Assembly: GCA_958296295.1 (NCBI GenBank)
Contig: OY282460.1
Location: 2,604,001 to 2,668,000 of the forward strand
Length of the DNA stretch: 64,000 bases
Source: an uncultured Pseudomonadales bacterium
GTDB lineage: Bacteria > Pseudomonadota > Gammaproteobacteria > Pseudomonadales > Azotimanducaceae
Direction: 5' to 3'
Shown: positions 27,168 through 35,298 of the stretch, one piece after another
Layout: each line of letters opens with the position of its first letter
Position numbering within the stretch: position 1 is the first letter of the stretch
The notes under the pieces: generated by a model
Database searches by the model: none
What the model was told of the DNA's origin: nothing
Seen by the model: the letters and a program-made list of their open reading frames with translations, nothing else
Program-made: the position numbers and the translations under genes

Positions 27168-29900
27168 GTGGAACCCGACCCGACACGCGGCAATCGCCGG
27201 AACATCCAAGTCGCCGCGATCGCCGTTTGCCTTGCCGCGGTCGGCCCTTGCGCCGCCGCAGGGGAAGCGCCAAGCGGCGACGCCGGCCTCGAGGAAGTGG
27301 TGGTGGTCGGCACGCGCACAGCCGCCCGCACGGCGGCCGACCTCGCCGTGCCGGTGGACGTCTTCAGCCGAGAGGACATCGAGAGCGTCAATTCGTCCGA
27401 CCTGCTCGAAGTGATGAAGACCATCGTGCCGTCTTTCTACGTCGACCGGGTGCCCATTGCGGATGGCGCGTCGTTCATCCGCCCGACCAAACTCCGGGGG
27501 ATGGATTCGCACCACGCGTTGGTGTTGCTGGACGGCAAACGGCGGCATCGCGGCGCGGTGATGCGGCTCGGCTCGTTCGGCCCGCACGGCGTGGACATCG
27601 GCGGCATCCCCTCCATCGCCATCGAATCCGTGGAAGTGCTGCGGGACGGCGCGGCGGCCCAATACGGCTCGGACGCCATCGCCGGCGTGTTGAACTTCAA
27701 GCTGCGGGCCAAGGCGGAAGGTGCCCACCTGCGGGTTCGCGTCGGCGGCTACGGCCAAGGCGACGGCGAGGAAGCCACCTTGGAAGGCGGCGCCGGATTG
27801 CCCCTCGGCCCGGACGGTTTCCTGCATCTGAGCGCCCAAGTGTCCGACGCGGCCGCCACCAGCCGTTCCGAACCCTACGACCTGCCCATCGCGGCGTCCG
27901 GCCAGACGCCGTTGCAGGCGACGCGCAACGAACTCACCAAAGACGGCGTCACCTACTACGGGCCGGACGCCTTCAGCTACGTCTACGCTCGCGACGGCAC
28001 GCTCTTGCAGGTGCTGCCCGGCAGCGACGGCGTGCCGGACGATTTGGACACGCGCTACGCCGACAACTACCACACCATCGGCGGCGATCGCCCGTTTGCC
28101 GGGCCGGAGCAGATCTGGGGCGCGCCGGCGCGCCGGCAGGCGATGTTCGTGGCGAACGCCGCTTGGCCGCTCTCCCAGACGATCACCGTCTACGGTTTCG
28201 CCACCTACTCCCGCAAAGACCAGACCAGTGGCTTCTTCTACCGCCGCCCCGGTGTGAGCCAACTGTTGCCCGTGCGCCTGGCCAACGGCGCCATCCACGA
28301 TCCCCGCGCCACGCTCTACCCTTCCGGTTTCACGCCGCAATTCCACGGCGCCGTGCGCGACCACGCCGGGCACATCGGCTTGCGCGGCGAATGGACGGTC
28401 GATGGTATGGAAGACGGTGGCATCGGCTACGACCTCTCCGCCACCTACGGCGAGAACACCATCCACTACCGCATCGAGAACACGCTGAATCCGTCGCTCG
28501 GCCCGGACACGCCCACCAGTTTCCGGCCCGGCACGTTGGTGAACGACGAGCTCACCGTGAACGCCGACTTCACTTGGCCGCTCACGGTGCTCGGCGACAA
28601 GCCGCTGCACCTTGCGTTCGGTATGGAGCACCGCAACGAGGGCTACCGCGTGGCGGCCGGCGAACCGTCATCCTACGCGGTGGGGCCTTTCGCACGCCCC
28701 GACCCGTTCAACCTGGAGGTGACGCAAGCCGAAGTTGATGCGGACCCGCACGACGACGTCACCGTGATCGCCTGCCGCGTACCCGGTTTTGTCGCGGTCG
28801 GCGCGCTGTGCCCGGCCGGCGACCCGGTGAACAACACCGTGCCCATCGGCTCGAACGGCTTTCCGGGCTATCCGCCGGCGTTCGCCTCGGACGTGAACCG
28901 CCGCAGCCGCGCCGGCTATTTGGACGTTGAACTCGACCTTACGCCCGAGTGGCTCTTCAACGCGGCGCTCCGGCACGAGCGGTTCGCGGATTTCGGCGCC
29001 GTGACCATCCACAAGCTGGCGACGCGCTACCGGCTGACGGACGCGGTGAATCTGCGCGCCGCCTTCGGCACCGGCTTTCGCGCGCCCACGCCGGGGCAGA
29101 TTTCCACCAGCAACGTGTCCACGCGAATCGGGCCGGACGGCACACCCGTGGCGGAGGGCCTGTTCCCCGCCGCGCACCCGGCATCGGGGCTGTTCGGCGC
29201 CAAGCCGCTGGTGGCGGAAACCTCGCGCTCGTTCTCCGTCGGCGCCACCGCCGTTTGGCGGCGTTGGCAGTTCACGGTGGATCACTACCGCATCGAGCTG
29301 GACCACCGCATCACGCTGTCGTCGCGCTTTCCGGTCGGCGAGGTGGAACGAGCCCGGCTGGTGGCGCTGGGCGTGCCGGGAGCGAGCGAGATCGCCCAAG
29401 TGCGTTTTTTCATCAACGACGTGAAGACGCGCACCCAAGGCCTCGACGTCGTCGCCAATTGGCAGGCCGGCGACACGTCGATCGACGCGGCGGTCAACTT
29501 CAATCGAACCGAACTGCTCGATCGCGGCCGTTTCGTTTTCGCCGAAGCCGAGTACGACATCGAGAACGGCTTGCCGGTCATGCGCGCTCTGATCACGGCG
29601 CGGCGCGAATGGGGCCGCTTGGCGCTGATGGCGCGGGCGCGTCTGTTCGGCAAGCACAGCAACGCCCAGACGAGCCTGCTGAAGGAAATTCAACGGTTCG
29701 GGCCACAAGCGCTGCTGGACGTAGAGGCGGCGTACTCGTTCGGCCGCTACCGCCTGAAAGTCGGCGTGGAGAACGCTCTCGACGACTACCCGGACGAAGC
29801 GGCGCACGAGACCTGCTGCGGCATGGTTTATCGGCGCGATTCCATCGTGCCGTGGCAAGGCGTCCTGTTCTACCTTCAGATTGGTGGGCGTTTCGAGTAG
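27168..29900 (+). CDS. TonB-dependent outer-membrane receptor
   Basis: The 910-residue protein starts with a signal peptide (VAAIAVCLAAVGPCAAA), then a TonB-box-like EEVVVVGTR. A plug domain follows with VPVDVFSREDIESVNSSDLLEVMKTIVP, KLRGMDSHHALVLLDGKRRHRG and SIAIESVEVLRDGAAAQYGSDAIAGVLNFKLR. The remaining 700 residues are a beta-barrel rich in aromatic strand ends (FRAAFGTGFRAPTPG). The GTG at 27168 is the likely start. The ligand is unknown; the plug resembles receptors for organic compounds rather than a classical siderophore subgroup. It has no partner ExbB/D or periplasmic binding gene nearby. Confidence 0.92.
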   Translation: MEPDPTRGNRRNIQVAAIAVCLAAVGPCAAAGEAPSGDAGLEEVVVVGTRTAARTAADLAVPVDVFSREDIESVNSSDLLEVMKTIVPSFYVDRVPIADGASFIRPTKLRGMDSHHALVLLDGKRRHRGAVMRLGSFGPHGVDIGGIPSIAIESVEVLRDGAAAQYGSDAIAGVLNFKLRAKAEGAHLRVRVGGYGQGDGEEATLEGGAGLPLGPDGFLHLSAQVSDAAATSRSEPYDLPIAASGQTPLQATRNELTKDGVTYYGPDAFSYVYARDGTLLQVLPGSDGVPDDLDTRYADNYHTIGGDRPFAGPEQIWGAPARRQAMFVANAAWPLSQTITVYGFATYSRKDQTSGFFYRRPGVSQLLPVRLANGAIHDPRATLYPSGFTPQFHGAVRDHAGHIGLRGEWTVDGMEDGGIGYDLSATYGENTIHYRIENTLNPSLGPDTPTSFRPGTLVNDELTVNADFTWPLTVLGDKPLHLAFGMEHRNEGYRVAAGEPSSYAVGPFARPDPFNLEVTQAEVDADPHDDVTVIACRVPGFVAVGALCPAGDPVNNTVPIGSNGFPGYPPAFASDVNRRSRAGYLDVELDLTPEWLFNAALRHERFADFGAVTIHKLATRYRLTDAVNLRAAFGTGFRAPTPGQISTSNVSTRIGPDGTPVAEGLFPAAHPASGLFGAKPLVAETSRSFSVGATAVWRRWQFTVDHYRIELDHRITLSSRFPVGEVERARLVALGVPGASEIAQVRFFINDVKTRTQGLDVVANWQAGDTSIDAAVNFNRTELLDRGRFVFAEAEYDIENGLPVMRALITARREWGRLALMARARLFGKHSNAQTSLLKEIQRFGPQALLDVEAAYSFGRYRLKVGVENALDDYPDEAAHETCCGMVYRRDSIVPWQGVLFYLQIGGRFE

Positions 29901-30060
29901 CGACGCTTGAACCGCGGGGCGCTCGCCGCCCTGCCTTGCCCAAGCGTTGCCCGGCGCCAGTCCTCGTCCGACCGTCGCCCGACTATACTGCCGCCGGGGC
30001 CGAGGGCGTTTCTTGAAGCGACCTTCGGGCGAGACGAAATCCTAGAATGGAGGAATCAAC

Positions 30061-31134
30061 ATGGCGAAACCGGTATCTCCCGCGGACGGCCCGATAGCGG
30101 TCACCGGCGCGAGCGGCTACATCGGCTCGTGGATCGTGCGCGATTGCGTGGCCGAAGGGTACGAAGTGCGGGCCTGCGTGCGGGACGCGAGCCGCCCGGA
30201 GAAGGTGGATCACCTGCTGGCGTTGAACGACGCCGGCTTGCGCGGCAGCGTGGCGCTGGCCGAGGGCGACCTGTTCAAGCCCGGCAGCTACGACGACGCC
30301 TTCGCCGACTGCTCCGCCGTCATCCACGCCGGCGCCGCGGTGGGTTACAACCGGGAAACGCCGCAACAGGTGTACGACGGCTGCTTCACCGAAGTGCGCC
30401 ATGTGCTCGATGCGGCCACCAAGAGCGGCGCGATGCGGCGTTTCGTGTTCACGAGCTCCTTCGCCGCGGTGGGCCATCCCCGGCCCGAAGGCTATGTGTT
30501 CACCGAGAAGGACTGGTGCGGCGACAACGTCGAGGCCTACGGCGGCCGCTGGACCCGGGACCGCATCCCGGAGAACCGCGATCTCGCCTACGCGATGGCG
30601 AAGGCCGAAACCGAGCGAATGCTCTACAAGGCCGCGGAGGAAGACGGCGGCTTCGACGCCATGTCGATCCTGCCGCTGCACGTGATCGGCCCGCTCATGT
30701 GCGCCAACCACGATCAGGGCTGGAGCTGGCAGAACTGCATCCGTTACATGATGGCCGGCAAGGACTACAAGAAGTCCCGCGGCGGCAGGATGCTGTGGAA
30801 CAACGTGGACGTGCGCGACGTGGCGCGCGCGCATCGGCTGTGCGCCGAGGGCGCGGTGGCGAAGAACGGCTCGCGCTACATCCTGTCGGCGGCCGATCGC
30901 CGCGGCGAGTTGTTCACCTGGCAGTTGCAGGCCAGGCTGCGCGAGCTGTACCCGGCCGTGGCGCATGTGGGCGGCGAAGAAATGGAGGACGGCAAGCCGG
31001 CCCAGCACACCTACGACTCGCCGCGTTCGTACTGCCTGCTGGCCCAAGAGGAGTTGGGGCTTGAAACCTACTCCATCGACGAGACCCTGCGGGCGACCGT
31101 GGATTCGTACTTCGCCTTGGGGTTGTTGCCGTAG
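30061..31134 (+). CDS. NAD(P)-dependent epimerase/dihydroflavonol-reductase-like oxidoreductase
   Basis: This extended-SDR protein of 357 residues has the Rossmann motif VTGASGYIGSW (14-24), a substrate-side Ser in VFTSSFAAVGH (about 132) and the catalytic Y177-x3-K181 pair in DLAYAMAKAE. The segment structure resembles dihydroflavonol 4-reductases and cinnamoyl-CoA reductases, so reduction of a ketone/aldehyde is likely; the substrate is unknown. ATG 30061 follows a strong GGAGGA ribosome-binding site 6 bp upstream. It lies 160 bp after the TonB receptor gene, and a TATACT hexamer at 29984-29989 without a matching -35 is a weak promoter candidate. Confidence 0.9.
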   Translation: MAKPVSPADGPIAVTGASGYIGSWIVRDCVAEGYEVRACVRDASRPEKVDHLLALNDAGLRGSVALAEGDLFKPGSYDDAFADCSAVIHAGAAVGYNRETPQQVYDGCFTEVRHVLDAATKSGAMRRFVFTSSFAAVGHPRPEGYVFTEKDWCGDNVEAYGGRWTRDRIPENRDLAYAMAKAETERMLYKAAEEDGGFDAMSILPLHVIGPLMCANHDQGWSWQNCIRYMMAGKDYKKSRGGRMLWNNVDVRDVARAHRLCAEGAVAKNGSRYILSAADRRGELFTWQLQARLRELYPAVAHVGGEEMEDGKPAQHTYDSPRSYCLLAQEELGLETYSIDETLRATVDSYFALGLLP

Positions 31135-31223
31135 AGGATTCGGGAAGCGGCCAAGGGGCGGCGACGGAGCAAGGCGAATCCGGCAAGCCGTTTCGATTTC
31201 GGCTTCGTGTTCCGCGATGATCT

Positions 31224-31412
31224 ATGCGCGGCCCCGCCGGCACAAGGCGCAAGAGCACCCGGATCGAGTTCGACGGCAGGGACGCGGTCGCCGGCTGGAA
31301 CCATCTCGGCGACTTCGACTTGGAATCGCCGCAGGTGTCGCTGGTGGTCACCGACCGCACCGACGGCGAAGTGGTGGTCGCGGACGCGATCCGCTGGCGG
31401 CCGATCGACTGA
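31224..31412 (+). pseudogene. Remnant: C-terminal tail of a golvesin-like domain
   Basis: This 62-codon open frame ends with RDAVAGWNHLGDFDLESP and EVVVADAIRWRPID. These resemble the last strands of golvesin C-terminal-like carbohydrate-associated domains, which typically end with a variant of VVADAVRW. There is no upstream enzyme domain, signal peptide or credible ribosome-binding site, so it reads as the 3' stump of a deleted larger gene. The assignment rests on pattern recognition of a short sequence. Confidence 0.5.
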
Positions 31413-31474
31413 CAGGAGCCATTGGCGACGAACCGGCGGCGCGTATTGCGATTGACGCCGTGTAGCGTGATTGC

Positions 31475-31612
31475 ATGAACGATCCAATCGGATGGACGAC
31501 CCCCGGCGAGCGGGAGGCGCCACGCTACTTCGCCGGCCGGCGCGAAGAACTGGCCACGCTCCATCGCCGGCTCGGACGGACAATCGAGACGGGCTCGAAG
31601 AACGAGATGTGA
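31475..31612 (+). pseudogene. Remnant: N-terminus of an ATPase-like gene, truncated
   Basis: A 45-codon frame starts at ATG 31475 and carries APRYFAGRREELATLHRRLG, typical of the region just before the P-loop in STAND/AAA-type ATPases (an F-x-GR-x-x-EL pattern). It then hits TGA at 31610 before any Walker motif. The break coincides with the left end of the 93-bp inverted-repeat element, suggesting the rest was lost or displaced by it. Confidence 0.45.
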
Positions 31613-31705
31613 GGTGGTCCTGTCTCGTGAGACAATTCGAGGGCTTGGCCAAGGTATAAGGCTTGGAATACACCTTAGCCCACTGTCTCAAGAGGTAGGC
31701 CCACC
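31613..31705. mobile_element. 93-bp MITE-like element with 22-bp terminal inverted repeats
   Basis: The left end, GGTGGTCCTGTCTCGTGAGACA (31613-31634), and the reverse complement of the right end (31684-31705) match at 18 of 22 positions. The 49-bp interior has no ORF. Such a small, non-coding inverted-repeat unit fits a miniature element or the collapsed ends of a transposon; no target duplication could be identified. It sits between the truncated ATPase remnant and the arylsulfotransferase-like gene, whose possible upstream start region it abuts. Confidence 0.6.
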
Positions 31706-31759
31706 TCAATGAACAAGTCCCCTTCCGCCCGTCATTGTGGCGAAGAACAGGAGCACGGT

Positions 31760-33214
31760 ATGATCGGCATGGCGCTGATACGAACCATCGTCTTGTGTGT
31801 CTGCGTTGGGGGGGCGGTAGTTTCGCTGCTCGCTTGCGCCCCGACGCCCGCCGCCAAAACGGTGGGTTTGATCCTGAACGAGCCGGAGGCTTTTGACGGC
31901 TACACCCTGTTCAGCTTGCGACAAAGCAAGACGATATACCTGATTGACAATTCGGGGCGGGTGGTTCACAGGTGGGACCTGGATGCTGACGCTCTGTTCG
32001 CAAGGTTGCTTGAGAATGGAAATCTTCTGACTTTCGCCAATCTTGACACGGTCCGCGCCGTGAGGGAAGTTGACTCGAACGGGAACATCCTTCAGGAGTG
32101 CAGCCAAGGCTTTCCGCATCATGACTTTCTCAAGATGCCCAACGGAAATGTAATGATGCTGTCACGGCAACACAAGACGGCAGAGGAGGCCATCGCCGCC
32201 GGCGCCGACCCGGACTTCGTTAGTGCCGATGGCTTGAGGGTGCCGCATATCGTCGAAGCCCGACCCACCGGGCCCGCGAGCTGCGAAATCGTTTGGGAGT
32301 GGTCGGTTTGGGATCATCTGATTCAGGACTTTGATTCGAGCAAGGCGAATTACGGAGTGGTGGCCGAGCATCCGGAGTTGATTGACCTCAACGTCCGCCC
32401 TCCCGAGCTGCCAAAGCGACAGGGGGAATATCACGTCGGGATGGTGTACGACCCACGGTACTGGATACGGGGCAATGGAATCGACTACAACCCGGAATTG
32501 GACCAGGTCATGCTGTCGGCCCGATTCTTCGGTGAAGTGTGGATAATCGACCACAGCACCACGACTTCAGAGGCAGCCGGCCACAGCGGTGGCAAAGGCG
32601 GTAAGGGTGGCGACCTGCTGTACCGCTGGGGCAACCCGCGAGCCTGGCGCGCCGGAACTCCGGAGGACCAGCAACTCTTCCGGCCGCACAACAGCCAATG
32701 GATTGCCCCCGGCCTGCCGGGCGCCGGAAACATCCTCATTTTCAACAATGGCAGCGAGGCCTCGGAGTTCCTGCGTGGTTATTCGTCGGTTGATGAGATC
32801 ACCCCGCCGGTGGACGGGGCCAACTATCGTCTGGATCCCGACTCGGCTTATGCTCCGGCAGAACCGGTATGGGTTTATACCGCAGAAAGGCCTAGTGATT
32901 TCTTCGCCCCATACATATCAGGAACGCAACGGCTTCCCAACGGAAACACGCTGATTTGCGACGGTGTACACGGCACGATTTTCGAAGTAACGCCGGCCGG
33001 GAAAACTGTTTGGAGATACGTCAATCCCATGACCACCAACGGCCCTTTGCGTCAAGGCGAACCTGTGCCGCTCACACTGTTGCGTGGCGCGGAAAGACAG
33101 ACCAATCTCGTGTACCGCGCTTATCGGTATGCACCGGACTACCCGGGTCTCTCGGGGCTGGATTTGACGCCGGGTGAACCAATCGAACTTTACGCCACCC
33201 CCTCGCAGGATTGA
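31760..33214 (+). CDS. Arylsulfotransferase-like (ASST) lipoprotein
   Basis: The 484-residue protein starts with a lipoprotein signal (IRTIVLCVCVGGAVVSLLAC, lipobox LLAC at about residue 23-26) and is therefore predicted to be membrane-anchored in the periplasm or outer membrane. The body has repeated beta-propeller-like blades with YLIDNSGRVVHRWDL, RLPNGNTLICDGVHGTIFEVTPAGKTVWRYVNP and similar G-x-W motifs of arylsulfotransferase family proteins. It could transfer sulfate between phenolic donors and acceptors, but the key His residues are not assigned here. ATG 31760 has AGGAG 6 bp upstream; an in-frame ATG at 31709 adds an unlikely leader. Its base composition is visibly less GC-rich than its neighbours, hinting at transfer. 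Confidence 0.8.
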   Translation: MIGMALIRTIVLCVCVGGAVVSLLACAPTPAAKTVGLILNEPEAFDGYTLFSLRQSKTIYLIDNSGRVVHRWDLDADALFARLLENGNLLTFANLDTVRAVREVDSNGNILQECSQGFPHHDFLKMPNGNVMMLSRQHKTAEEAIAAGADPDFVSADGLRVPHIVEARPTGPASCEIVWEWSVWDHLIQDFDSSKANYGVVAEHPELIDLNVRPPELPKRQGEYHVGMVYDPRYWIRGNGIDYNPELDQVMLSARFFGEVWIIDHSTTTSEAAGHSGGKGGKGGDLLYRWGNPRAWRAGTPEDQQLFRPHNSQWIAPGLPGAGNILIFNNGSEASEFLRGYSSVDEITPPVDGANYRLDPDSAYAPAEPVWVYTAERPSDFFAPYISGTQRLPNGNTLICDGVHGTIFEVTPAGKTVWRYVNPMTTNGPLRQGEPVPLTLLRGAERQTNLVYRAYRYAPDYPGLSGLDLTPGEPIELYATPSQD

Positions 33215-33420
33215 TGGCTCCAGGATCCATGGCTCCTGCCGCGTCGGTTCCACCGCGGCTTCCGTTACCTGCCCGAAGCGAACCGCCATCCAATGACGCG
33301 GTCCTAGTTTACGGGTTGACGGACTCACGGCGCAGTATTGGTGTGCGTCCGGCAATGGGACGTCTGTGCTGATTCTGGCGTCGTATTGGATTTCGACCGG
33401 GCGTAATCTACGGTGGAACA

Positions 33421-33679
33421 GCCGCGCCAAGCTCCGGCCGAACATTCCCCTCCGGCACCGCGCAACCGCGCCCTTGACACGTCTTGCGCGAGCGGGGCTT
33501 CGCTCCCGGGCTGCTCAGGATCGAGGGGCTACCACACAGACCCACTGTGGCGGCCGTCGCCAACGCCGCGGCGACCCCGAGGCTCCTCTTGCGGCCTAGC
33601 CGGTGGTTCGCCGCGTTCGGCCGCCATCTCCCATCGCCTCGTCCTGCCCACCTGATTGTACGGCCAGTGGCAGGCCGCT
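33421..33679 (-). pseudogene. Relic E: internally deleted fifth copy of the tandem family
   Basis: This 259-bp stretch aligns with copy C in two blocks. The promoter-proximal block (about 33466-33679) matches copy C's gap and first codons, and the adjacent 33421-33465 matches copy C around 37938-37980. The join therefore skips about 310 bp of the coding sequence. It shares copy C-specific wording (TGCTCAGGATCGAGGG), not that of A/B. The TACAAT box is present at 33655-33660. No product is expected. Bases 33215-33420, between this relic and the lipoprotein gene, show no gene. Confidence 0.8.
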
Positions 33680-35252
33680 TCAGGGCGGGGCGGAGGCATC
33701 GGACGAGCCGCCGGCGCCGAATCGGGCTTGGTGCTCTGCGATCATCGCTTGCGCGGCCACGCGCGCCTGCTGGACTCCGTACACGTCCAGATGGGCGGGC
33801 TTCGCCGGATCAGCGTAGCCGGACGCATGCAATTCAATGCCAGCGGCGGCGGCCACGGTTTGCGCGGCGATCACATACTTCATCCGCACCGCCTCGGCGC
33901 GACGACGATGTTCCGCCAAGGGTGCTCGCTGCGCTGCGGCGGTAGCGCGACGGGCCGGATCCAACGCCTCCTCAAGTTCATCCAGTTCCGTCCGAGCGCA
34001 TCGATCAGATGGCAGTGGGCAGCCAAATCTCCTCATGCTCATCGTGTTTCTGTGCTCGGTCTCTAGCGTCCGCAGATCGGATTCCGAGCACGGATCAGCG
34101 CATTCAATCCCGAAGAACGCCAAGTACCGGCGTCGCGCGTCGAAATAGGGCTTCTCCGCTTCGTCCCGCAAGGCCCGGGCTTCCCGCTCCCACTCGTCGC
34201 GGATGCGGCCAGATTCCAAAGCCGCGAAGTGCAAGTACGCCTGGGCCGGGTTTGTCGCCACGAGGCGCCGCGCCCGCTCCGGCGTGACGGTGTTGTGCGC
34301 CAACGCGAACGGGTCACCCAATGCCGCGGCGCGCGTCATCAGGTCATCAAAGGCGTGGTGCCGAGCGCGCATCCACCCCAGCCAGCCGACATGCGGCGCG
34401 CATTTGGACGCCAGCCAGGCGCTTCTGAAGCGCAGCTGATCCTCCTCGCGCCGCCGGGTCCAATACGTCTCCTGGTCCGCCGAGTACCGCGCCGCGTACC
34501 CGTCAAGCCTTTCCTGACGACGCAGGCCGTCCGGGTCGTACTTGCTCGTACAACATGCCGTCCAGATCCAGGAGAATCCGGTGGTGTACGCGCAGGCCCA
34601 GTTCCGTGATATCGGCCACGTCCCAAGGCCGGCTCTCGCGCGGCCCGAGGATGTCGAATGTCGAGCCGCAGGCGTGCGCCAACACGGCCAGCTCCGCCAT
34701 GGGCCGCGCCGCGCATCGCGCACCGAGCTCCGGCCGAATTTCGGCTTCCGGCACCACACACTGCGGATCGTTAGCGGCAGCGATGACCGCCGATATGTTG
34801 CCGGCGACGTCGTCAAAGAGGTCGCCCCAGCGTATCGGCGGCGACACCGGCAACATTGTGGCGGACGCGGACTTGCCCAGGAACATGCTGTCGAGCGCCG
34901 CGACACAGTCTGGAGCGGCCAGCGGAGTACTGCGGAGCGCCACATCGTCCGGCGGCAATCCGCCTTGCAGCATGCCGCCACAGGCGGCGTACAGGTCGTC
35001 CAGCGTGGTCGCGGGCCGCTTCTCGCCGTTCGTTGCCGGCGCGGGGACCTCGGCCGGTCGAGGCGTCGCGTCCGGCAACGCCTCACTCGGCATCGGTTGT
35101 TGCGCGAGCGGGGCTTCGACCGGGCGCTCGTTTGCACCAAAGGCCAACCACCAGAGACCCAACGCGGCGACCGTCGCCAACGCCGCCGCGGCCGCGAGAC
35201 TTCTCTTGCCGCCTAGCCGGTGGTTCGCCACGTTTCGCACGCCATCTCCCAT
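33680..35252 (-). pseudogene. Tandem family copy A, frameshifted
   Basis: The N-terminal 230 codons, read from ATG 35252, are almost identical to copy B, including the membrane anchor, LAACGGML-type cysteines and PVSPPIRWGDLFDDVAG. At 34544 copy A has one extra base relative to copy B (minus-strand GAG-C-AAG-TAC against GAG-AAA-TAC). The first frame then ends at 34503 while the conserved remainder continues in another frame to 33680. All downstream conserved blocks are intact, so the mutation is recent, or a sequencing error. If the latter, it would encode about 524 residues. Function is unknown, as for copies B to D. Confidence 0.85.
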
Positions 35253-35272
35253 CGCCTCGTCCTGCCCGCCTG

Positions 35273-35278
35273 ATTGTA
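35273..35278 (-). promoter_or_regulatory. Candidate -10 box (TACAAT) of copy A
   Basis: TACAAT on the minus strand lies 20 bp upstream of the copy A start, inside the conserved gap. The same box recurs upstream of copies B and C and in relic E, which supports function. No strong -35 is seen: the position 17 bp upstream reads CTGAAG-like. Confidence 0.45.
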
Positions 35279-35298
35279 CGGCCAGTGGGGACCTTGCT

